A stretch of 50,488 bases of DNA from Fragilaria crotonensis. Lineage: Eukaryota > Bacillariophyta > Fragilariophyceae > Fragilariales > Fragilariaceae. Below are positions 42,940 to 50,488 of this stretch, one piece after another; position 1 is the stretch's first letter; each line of letters starts with the position of its first letter. The stretch covers positions 1 to 50,488 of the forward strand of contig JAKSYS010000465.1 of NCBI GenBank assembly GCA_022925895.1. Direction: 5' to 3'. The notes beneath the pieces were generated by a model. That model was not told where the DNA came from and did not search any database. It worked only from the letters and a program-made list of their open reading frames with translations. Made by a program: the position numbers and the translations under genes.

Positions 42940-43930
42940 CGCACTGCCACACCAGCTATTGGAACGGCATTTGGCAGTGTAAACAGACCCTATTTGTTCC
43001 CTCGTCATTGTTACCAATGTCCCAATCCAATTGAATATCGTGGACGGCATCGTGAATATCGTCACGCTCATTGTTGTGCATCGGATGCGGCAAGTCACCA
43101 TGAACGAGAACCTCCAGTTTATTTGTTGTTTTCAACATTGTTTCATGATAAGCACCAACGAAGCCGTATTGTTGGACCCTACAGCTGAATGGCGCACCGT
43201 AAATGGCGCACCGTATTGCTGTACATTTCCCTTTTTATTGTGTACCGAAACAGTCTTTGGGACTGCATTCCTAGCAAGTCGAAATCTGAGCAACATGGCA
43301 GTCCAATCTTGAGACCAATACAATCCATATAATGGTACGTAACCACCATTCGTACTTGGACTAGAAGTTGGCTCGAAAGATCTGGTCGTGACGGTAGTAG
43401 TGGTTGTTCTTGCTCTTGTGGTAGTTCCAATAAAACCCTCTTGCAATGCAGGTGGTTTCAAGTTGTGCCGCCCTTGATGCTTGACATGGCAGTTCAGTAC
43501 TAGTAAGAATCGCAGCCGCAGTATCATTGGACTCTTTCGGTATTCCGTAGACGGCTGGTTGGTATCGAGGACGACGACGACGACGAGGAGATCGCAATGA
43601 TGGTTTGCCATGAGGTACAACATGCCTTTACTACCGAGCCATTCAAGCCCTTTTTTCTTTGGGTACCATCCCCTGGAACGACAAGTGCAGTGCACGAACT
43701 GTGACATTCAACTTGTCACTCACAAAACACGGCAAACTCGTTGAGAAGATAAGTCCTGTGAAACCAACAGACAACATAAGCGAGCAATCCAATAAAAGTC
43801 GGAAAAAGAGGGTCCTGCCAAGCTGACTTGTTGACTTATTTGGCGCATCAACCTCATCGTCTCTGCAGTACATTCAAAGTTGTGATCTGCCCAGTGCAGC
43901 GTTCCGTCTCGGTGCGGGGTGCAGCACACA
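42940..43930 (-). pseudogene. Family 2 gene, copy 2
   Basis: Minus-strand order: a hydrophobic N-terminus (LFFRLLLDCSLMLSVGFTGL, about 43800), VRALHLSFQGMVPKEKR, then after a frame change TEYRKSPMILRLRFLLVL, ALQEGFIGTTTRARTTTTT, SFEPTSSPSTNGGYVPLYGL, YWSQDW and RHSAVGSNNTASL. After another change come LEVLVHGDLPHPMHNNERDD and an Asp-rich end with QLDWDIGN. Nearly every segment aligns with copy 1 and copy 3. The 191-codon middle frame (43132-43707) is open. The predicted type is a membrane-anchored or secreted protein with an S/T-rich, likely O-glycosylated stretch. Function unknown; frame changes may be introns or decay. Confidence 0.55.
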
Positions 43931-44049
43931 CAAGTACTGGTAGTGCGACATCAATCACCTACGCTTCAAACTCGGACAGCGGACAGTGTTGGCAATCGTT
44001 AAACTGTTGACCGGTCGTGGTACGTAGCATCGGTGCGACTGTCCACGAT

Positions 44050-45180
44050 TCAGTTCAAGAGGTGCCCGACACATCTCTTCTGGTTGACTACTACCATCAG
44101 GAATGATACAGTAGTTCAGGAATGATTTGAGAAATCCCAAGAAATGCATCACACAATTAGTAGCGAAGCGAAGCGAACATTTCAGCGTCGTCTTCATCTG
44201 TGCACACTCCCACGAACAACCAGTGCATCAACGAATCCTTTGAGTCCGACAATCCAAAAGGATGGATTGCGGCGACCGCACCTTTGGGTGACATTGTATC
44301 TTGAGGTACTCAAAGTAAGAATAGCCGCCTCTCAATGCCTTTCCTTCCTTTCCTTTTCCAATGCCAAATCAATCATTTCTGGAACATACAATGCGTAATG
44401 ATGAATGCAACAATACGGTCAATCAATAGCAATTACAGTTGCGAACGGCATTGTGATTTGTGATGGGAGCGTTTTTCTTCTGAGTTTTGAATTTTGTCAT
44501 ATTGGTGTAGGAGTGAGTGTAATGTACTGTACTATCATACGAGTATGATATGCATATATGCATGATGTACGAAGATACAAAGTGCTACAACTACTACCAG
44601 AAGCTACGGTGGCGAAAATCGAAAAAATCTGGCGCGGACCTTCCTTCACCCGGGGCATCGGAACAACCTCCTCCAGTAATGCATCGTGTGGGAGGACAAA
44701 AATCTGTTGCGAATGTTGTGATTATGTTGTGATTATTCCGAGAAAAGATATCACATCTACTCTACTCCTGTACTGAGAACAGAACAAGAAAGGCTCCACT
44801 CTCATTCTATTTTGCTTAGGTCCATAGTGCACTAATGCAGAGCATGATAGTGGGGCACAAGTGGACAACAGATCTTGCATTGGCGTGACAAATCACCCGT
44901 GAGACACGAGCCATGAGCCATGGGCCATCCGTCAGTTACATCTCAGCCAACATTTTGATTTCGATCGACACTTCGTGTTGTTCCGTTTCAGAGAAGTCTG
45001 CGCATTATGAGTCAAACTCTTCCTCATGATTCGCAATGGATTGAGAACGTCAGAGATGTTCTTAATCTCGTCAAGGTTCTTGGGCTCTTACTTGAATGCG
45101 ATGGATGAATACGATAATACAGCTCTCATCTGCGCAAGCTCTGTGGGCCATGGGAATGCGCTCGCAACTATGGTAATGAT
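44050..45180. repeat. Segmental duplication, right copy (partner 31430-32460)
   Basis: Matches the left copy over its length, but keeps about 190 bp of CTD sequence (44120-44310) that is deleted from the left copy. Confidence 0.75.
44100..44400 (+). pseudogene. CTD remnant
   Basis: Reads FSVVFICAHSHEQ, then in another frame a GWIAATAP piece and KVRIAASQCLSFLSFSNAKS. These correspond to the CAHSG...WIxKxAPW and GLPFPIPDLSFLDQC parts of copy E. Three frames are needed. No kinase or RING precedes it. Confidence 0.65.
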
Positions 45181-46209
45181 GATGTTGCGCGCCTCTTGAA
45201 GGAGAAGACGAACCTACGGAGGCGTCTTGTGGAGGCACAGGAAGTACATTGGATCGAAACCGATCCGCAGTACACAAATTCACCAAGAAAACGAGCAAGG
45301 ATACAGGGGCATTCCACGGACCAGAATAGCTGCGAGGAAGAAGAGAAGAGACGTTCTGAGGAGGAGGAAGAACAACGAAGATATGAGGATGCTGAACGTC
45401 GACAAGAGTTGTTGAATAGAAAGCCTGCAGGAAGCGGAGCTGAGCATCGAGTGCCACGCGAAACCCCTGCTCGTAGAAACGAGAAGAGCCCTTCAAGCGA
45501 CGAATCCAGTGCGGAAGTCCTCGACGAATTGCAACAACACCACATCAATGTGGTTGTTAATCTCGAATGTACTAATGGTAAAACAGCACTCTTCATTGCG
45601 TGTGAAAAGGGCCATGTGGAAGTCGTTCAGGAATTACTCGAAAATGATGAGGTAGATGTGAATGCCCGATGCACTGATGATAAAACACCCCTATACGTTG
45701 CGAGTGAAAATGGCCATGAGAAAGTTCTTCGGAAGTTACTCGAATGCGTCGACGTGGAGGTGAATGCCCAATGCACCAATGGTAAAACAGCTCTTTACAT
45801 TGCGAGTGAAAATGGCCATGCGGACGTCGTTCGCGAGTTGCTCGACGATGGCGACGATGTGAAGGTGAATCTACAATGTATTGACAGAAAAACAGCTCTT
45901 TTTATTGCGAGTGAAAATGGCCATGTGGAAGTTGTCCGCTTGTTGCACCAAAACAATAAGGTGAATGTGAATGCCAGATGCATGAATACCTATCTGATAT
46001 CCTCTAGGATGTGGCATGCCGCCGTGAGAATTAAGACGTTGCACGTCACTCGGAGGAACACACGGAACACGAGAACCGTCTCGAGGAAGACGAGCCGAGA
46101 CGTCTTGTGGTGGAAGTACAGAGGTTTCGAGAGGTTGAACAACAGAAGCGTCGTTCGGCGGAATCGCAGCCAGTATGGTGAAAGGTCACGAGTGAACTAT
46201 GAAATGTGA
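45007..46209 (+). CDS. Ankyrin - coiled coil - ankyrin gene, kinase replaced (interrupted)
   Basis: ATG 45007 (MSQTLPHDSQWIENVRDVLN) resembles the start of copy B. A partial type I repeat (NTALICASSVGHG) runs into DDVARLLKE after a frame change. The main open frame (45196-46209) has a charged linker (EEEEQRRYEDAERRQELLNR, GAEHRVPRETPARRNE) homologous to the linker of copy A. Where A has its kinase, this gene has four type II ankyrin repeats (TALFIACEKGHVEVVQELL and similar). Near 45995 a shift leads to DVARHSEEHTEHENRLEED, a second linker-like end. It looks like a recombinant in which a second ankyrin block replaced the kinase. Ends in the gtgagcctggaacccttt flank. Confidence 0.65.
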
Positions 46210-46429
46210 GCCTGGAACCCTTTCGATATGCACTTTTACATATTTTTAATATTATGCATGTGTAGCTTGCGACTATAAGATGCGTACTGTAGAAAGTTAT
46301 AAAGGCCCTATCAGGGATTAGATAAGAATCGCGCACCGAACACACAATCAAATCGCAAATCATCATTGACGAAATCACAATCTTTCCATTGTCCTACAAA
46401 TCACGCAGTGTCCCCAATGCACTCACTCC

Positions 46430-46800
46430 ATCACATATCTGAAATGTACCGCACCGGAGTGACGACACTGCAGGAAAGGCTCATGGTCGTGGGATTCGAA
46501 GACCAACGACGACAACAGATTCTCGGCTGTTGGAACGTCGGGGGATGACGCATGTGGGACTATAACGAAACGGACCTCGTCGCTTCATCGTGGATGAAGC
46601 GGACATGGGAAATCTGCAAATGTTGGGTTTACATTGCGCGAGTAAATGTCAAGGGAAGTTAATGTTGATGTTGCCGGTTGTGAAGGCACGACTTGGAATC
46701 GTTTTCGAGGTGGCGTTCGCAAGTCACGTTCATAAAGTTGTGGATGATAGCAATTGCGTATTGAGAATCATCGTTCAATGTGGCTAGTTGTGTTCGCAAT
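46430..46800 (+). pseudogene. Family 5 remnant, copy 2
   Basis: RTGVTTLQERLMVVGFEDQR (46440 onward) and WDYNETDLVASSWMKR in successive frames, paralleling 28755-29030. Part of its upstream sequence (46355-46390) also resembles 33060-33105. Unknown function. Confidence 0.35.
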
Positions 46801-46999
46801 CATATGACTGCACCAACAGCAACGTCCATGTTGACAGAGACATCAACAGAAGGAGGAGTCGCCACTGTGCAAGTCGCAATCGCAGAGAACTTCCGACCGC
46901 AACAAGTGACACGGTGGAAGTAGTCTTTGCAACAAGCAAATGTTGTCTCCAATACTTGAAAACGAGAAGCACTGCCTTTCACAAACTCGACGGCGACAC

Positions 47000-47400
47000 A
47001 TAGTTCACTCATGAGGGGTGTACGCCCTGTATTTGACGGATCGTGACGAGTCTAGTTCGGTGCAGCAGCTTTCACGTGGCCTCGGTAGAGCAAAGATCTG
47101 AAAGAAGGAAATGAATGCTGTGGGGGGATAATTCGGTTCTTGCAATTTCGACGGGTGTCACTTCCGCTAAACAATATACAAGCGCAACCTTGCGGTCTAG
47201 TGTCATCCGCTCCAGCACTCATCGACAAGGACACCGATCCATGCCGCTGCGTAAGATTCAAGGCGCAGTTTCTCCTGCGCTGTCCTTGGGCTTGCAACAG
47301 GATATCGACAGAGACATGCCCAACGCAAACCAGATTGAATGATCTGCAAATGCAACAGAGCGATCCTTGCACTTGAAACATGGGCACGGTGGCGTGCGTT
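47000..47400 (+). pseudogene. Family 4 remnant, copy 4
   Basis: YLTDRDESSSVQQLSRGLG, SVLAISTGVTSAKQ and VSSAPALIDKDTDPCRCVRF occur in three frames. It aligns with 11227-11553 and 37260-37700. Lies downstream of the 45-kb ankyrin gene, keeping the same relative order as after B, D and E. Confidence 0.4.
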
Positions 47401-47432
47401 TGTGGCACACTTTTTGTTTTTTCATTGGATGG

Positions 47433-47990
47433 TCAAGTGAAGAAGCCAAACTCGAAGCAAGCTAGTATGCGACAGCATCTGGTGCATGCTGAATCTTGTT
47501 GGACGTGACTCATGGAGTCGTAGCAGAACAATTTCAAAAGCAGGGCGTTTCCTGTCATGGGGTATCTGAATTGTATGTGCGAGGGCAACAATGGCGACAG
47601 AACCCAGGAGCCAGGGGATACCCGCCGCTTATGGATGTCGAGTGTGCCTGGTGGGCCTTTCATCAAAGGTAAATGACGAAGTTCATGGTTCATGACTAAT
47701 GGCATATCGCGGTAATGAACGGCCTTTTTCGAGATGTTGTCGCTGCCTTGCAATTCAATGCAATGCACAGGAATAGCTGCATGCGACGGTTGGAGTATCG
47801 GAGAATAGGAGCAATCATTACTGATGAGGACTGCAGATGTGCAGTAGCATCAGAGAATGATTCTCAACTCGACACCGTGTTGTACTACTATACGGAGTAC
47901 ATGAAAGCGACAGAGAGTCGAAGTCTGAAGGTGGCCGTTGGAGCAGGTACAATGCTCCAGTAAAAAAACTCGACCGATAGAAGAGATACG
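47433..47990. other. Unassigned sequence
   Basis: Short open frames on both strands (minus 47433-47768, plus 47715-47963) have no recognised motifs or paralogs. Not called. Confidence 0.2.
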
Positions 47991-47996
47991 AAGATA

Positions 47997-48659
47997 CTAA
48001 AGATACGTAATATCAAGATACTTCAATACGCATACATGGATGTACGAAGATACCACGCTATACGCAACGCCTGCCGCAATCTTCATGACTCCGAAGGTTT
48101 CGTCGGTGCATGAGAGGTACGAATGTATGAATATAAAACCATGACCATGGAGATTGATTGACGATTCTGACCTCACCGAATCAGTGACGTCAAAAAATGA
48201 GTTTTCGACACGTTTTAAAGTCTCTCCATGTATTATAAAGGGGTTCCGAACTCCAACGATGGTACCCGAAAGCCCATCAGTGGCGAGCAGATTCGAATTA
48301 CACGGCACTGATGTTGTGTGTGATTTCGAACTGATGGGAATCGCATTAATGGATTGGGAATAATCCATAATCCTGCCGACACTTTTTACCGCGGAGCCGA
48401 TTTTGGACGACATTATCATCTTTGCTGGAGACAAGAAAATGTGGGTGTTCCTGCGGTCGTTCACGTTCGACCAATGTGTTCGGAGCTGTTCGACGACAAG
48501 TACAAATGAGACTTTTGGGACAAACGCGACTCTGTTCGTTGCTCCCTCTCCATGATATCGATGAGAGAGAAGAAAAAAGACATTGTAGGAACAGGAATCG
48601 AACGAGATGATGCTCAAGATTGTTTTTCCCACCCTACAAGGCCGGTAACGCCAACGCAT
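47997..48659 (-). CDS. Hypothetical 220-aa open frame
   Basis: The longest uninterrupted frame in this stretch, MRWRYRPCRVGKTILS..., with no recognised domain. The opposite strand also reads protein-like (EFSTRFKVSPCIIKGFRTPT, then DDIIIFAGDKKMWVFLRSF, one TAA between), so the coding strand is uncertain. No paralog in the window. Confidence 0.25.
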   Translation of the reverse strand: MRWRYRPCRVGKTILSIISFDSCSYNVFFLLSHRYHGEGATNRVAFVPKVSFVLVVEQLRTHWSNVNDRRNTHIFLSPAKMIMSSKIGSAVKSVGRIMDYSQSINAIPISSKSHTTSVPCNSNLLATDGLSGTIVGVRNPFIIHGETLKRVENSFFDVTDSVRSESSINLHGHGFIFIHSYLSCTDETFGVMKIAAGVAYSVVSSYIHVCVLKYLDITYL

Positions 48660-48827
48660 CCATCGTCTTCAAGACAAGTACTGGCTACAATTAGTTGGAT
48701 TTACAATTCATCAAGGTCTCTCAAACGAACGTGCCGAAAAAAAAACGGACGAGAGCATCAGATGCTCTCACGAGTGTTTTGACAATCGGAGAGCGCATGG
48801 ACCGGGCGCCATTAGTAAAAAAGGCAC

Positions 48828-49800
48828 TCAAAGGAAAAAAGGTCTTTGAACTCTTCCTTCTGCTGCTGCTGGATGCCAGTTCGACTCGGGCATGAATGAC
48901 ATTCCGTGAAAGTACATCAAGGTCGGACGTTGTAGAAACAGACGACGAGCATTTTCGACGTGGAGGCGAAGGAAAATGAGTCCCTCTTTGCCATGATCAA
49001 TCTCCCAATCCATTTCATCATCATTGTCGTCGTCGTACTTATCGTCACGTTCCTTGTAGTGTATCGGATGCGGCAAGTCGTCATGAACGAGAAGCTCCTG
49101 TGTATTGTTGCTAATGATATAATTCCATAACATCGGAAACGAAGTCATGATGCTGGACCCAACAGCTGAATGGCGGTCCTTACAGCTGTACTCGGAGTAC
49201 GTCTTTCCTTTCCCTTGTATCGTGATAGACTCTTTGGGAATGTATTCCTTGAAAGTCGAAATACAATCAACGCGGTAGTCCAAATCTTGAGACCAATACA
49301 ATTCATACAATGGTGAATATTCATCATTCGTAGTCCGTGAATTTTCACCTTCATTTCCACCATCATGTTCTTCCTGGAACGAAACGTGCACGCTCGGCAG
49401 TAGCATTGTCTATTCGATAGGCAATGTGGAAGAGTACAATCAGTCTCGCCAACCCCCCATGATGAAAAAGGTACCTGACACGTGAGCTCGAGTATCCGTT
49501 TAAGTTTGACGGCGGCATCCACTGGGCAATCCAAGTATGACTGCTGTCCATGGGGTGCTCCATGGACCCTACTTGCTATTCACTCAAAACATTGGCTGGT
49601 CTTCACGACATCTTTCTTTGGGTTCTGTTCCAAACCCTGGAACGACGTGTGTGAATGCCGTAAATGTAACAAGCAACATCCGCCTACAAATCAAGCAAGC
49701 AGGGATAGTCCTGTGAATCAGCCGACAACTCAGCAACGCAATCCAATGTCAGGCAGAACGAGGGTCGCTGTCAAGCTCGCTGCATCCGCACACGTTGGTC
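48828..49800 (-). pseudogene. Family 2 gene, copy 3
   Basis: Minus strand: VDAAVKLKRILEL, GTFFIMGG and MLLPSVHVSFQEE are in two frames. A 192-codon open frame then ends at 48828: SPLYELYWSQDLDYRVDCIS, RHSAVGSSIMTSFPMLWN, QELLVHDDLPHPIHYKERDD, DDDNDDEMDWEIDHG, ending HVENARRLFLQRPTLMYFHG. Upstream (49600-49800) the DNA matches the hydrophobic N-terminal region of copy 2. The C-terminal end extends further than in copies 1 and 2 and is echoed at 26890-27010. Best copy for defining the 3' half of the protein. Confidence 0.5.
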
Positions 49801-49862
49801 CCTGCTGACAAACGTGATCGCACGCACTGCTACTCAGCAATCGAGGCTGTTTGTTGATTTAT

Positions 49863-50237
49863 TCATTGTAAGAATCGCAGGTTTGGCGACTGAACAATGA
49901 CGGTTGCTGCAACAATCAGCACATCGTCACCACACCAAACACACTTGCTACAGGGACATGCGGAAATTCTTCTCAAGACGGAAAGAATAACCGTCTTTTG
50001 CCGTTCACAGTTTTTAAAACCAATGATAGATAACGGCAAAATATTTTTGAGCATACCGAAAATGTCAGACTCGCGCTCGTGAGCTTGGCTTGCGCGTTTC
50101 CGAAACCTTCTTATGAACGAAGAATGTTGAAAGGACCTTCTTCGCCCGAAGAAGCCTGCTTCCAAATCTTCTTCGTCCGAAGAAACCTTCTTCGTTGGAT
50201 GTCGTTTTCTACTTAGATCATCGAAGAAGGTGTTCAC
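49863..50237 (-). CDS. Hypothetical 124-aa open frame at the right edge
   Basis: MNTFFDDLSRKRHPTKK... with an RRRS/RKR-rich part and ISACPCSKCVWCGDD near the end. The basic stretch is largely a translation of the CTTCTTCG palindromic repeats, so it may not be a gene. Confidence 0.15.
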   Translation of the reverse strand: MNTFFDDLSRKRHPTKKVSSDEEDLEAGFFGRRRSFQHSSFIRRFRKRASQAHERESDIFGMLKNILPLSIIGFKNCERQKTVILSVLRRISACPCSKCVWCGDDVLIVAATVIVQSPNLRFLQ

Positions 50238-50345
50238 TTAAAAGTCTGGTCTGGTACATTTTGCACAATGAACCAACGTAGAATATATTTGCGTGTGTCA
50301 CTCCAAAACCTTCTTCGCATGTCTTCTTCGTCCGAAGAAGGTTTG
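50120..50345. repeat. Palindromic CTTCTTCG(N)CGAAGAAG repeats
   Basis: ccttcttcgcccgaagaagc (about 50138), cttcttcgtccgaagaaacc (about 50177) and cttcttcgtccgaagaagg (about 50324) are near-perfect palindromes. Half-copies occur near 50203, 50221 and 50310. Each could form a short hairpin. Confidence 0.75.
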
Positions 50346-50488
50346 CAAATCTTCCTCTTCGCTGGAAGCGTGTTGAAGATTTTTGTCTCTCAAAACGTTG
50401 TTGGGGTGTGACTGGCGAGCTCGATGGGATTCTGTGTGCGCAAGATTACCTTCAAGACGTTATGAAATAACGTTGTAGTAGCCGTTCA

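Overview
The window looks like nuclear DNA of a stramenopile, most probably a diatom. Reasons: spliceosomal GT-AG introns about 100 nt long, eukaryotic domain architectures (ankyrin + protein kinase + RING-like), a tyrosine-recombinase (DIRS-like) retroelement and a non-LTR retroelement tail of types I associate with diatom genomes, and no prokaryotic gene organisation. The species cannot be named from this sequence.

The dominant content is a dispersed family of genes coding for ankyrin repeats - charged/coiled-coil linker - RLK/Pelle-like protein kinase - RING-like Cys/His finger - coiled coil - a conserved C-terminal domain I do not recognise (called CTD here). Five plus-strand copies are visible: A (1-2966), B (10009-11072, deleted), C (14865-18406, decayed), D (33940-37000, best preserved) and E (39014-42353). 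Fragments lie at 28085-28660, 32175-32925 and 44100-44400. Ankyrin-only relatives lie at 5240-6590 (minus), 26968-27831 and 45007-46209. Every kinase copy shares an unusual DCG (for DFG) and CPE (for APE) activation segment, and a phase-0 intron at the same codon inside the kinase N-lobe. Almost every copy carries one or more 1-nt indels or in-frame stops. This is either birth-and-death decay or uncorrected indels in the assembly; the sequence alone cannot separate the two.

The spaces between copies hold recurring companion modules of unknown function. Family 2 is on the minus strand (11640-12870, 33118-33480, 42940-43930, 48828-49800; weak trace at 18850-19600). It has a probable membrane segment, an S/T-rich stretch and an acidic tail, and lies head-to-head with copies C and D across a shared spacer. 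Family 4 is on the plus strand, downstream of copies (11227-11553, 37260-37910, 42400-42670, 47000-47400). Family 5 occurs as remnants at 28755-29030 and 46430-46800. A segment of about 1 kb is duplicated at 31430-32460 and 44050-45180.

Mobile DNA: a complete-looking 6-kb DIRS-like element (19986-26055, minus), a 5'-truncated non-LTR retroelement with a 9-bp target duplication (13013-14398), a 1.3-kb PIF/Harbinger-like non-autonomous element with TTA target duplication (6864-8199), a foldback element with G-rich interior (9176-9645), a second inverted-repeat element (37886-38849), a degenerate AGCAAAT minisatellite (3585-4035) and palindromic repeats at the right edge. One gene unlike its surroundings, an AT-rich alpha-helical protein at 29344-30488, interrupts the array.

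By inference, the ankyrin/kinase/RING family may be a rapidly diversifying intracellular sensor-signalling system: variable, homogenised ankyrin arrays for recognition, a kinase and RING finger for output, and a shared C-terminal module. No function is demonstrated by the sequence. No tRNA, rRNA, CRISPR array or organellar sequence was recognised.
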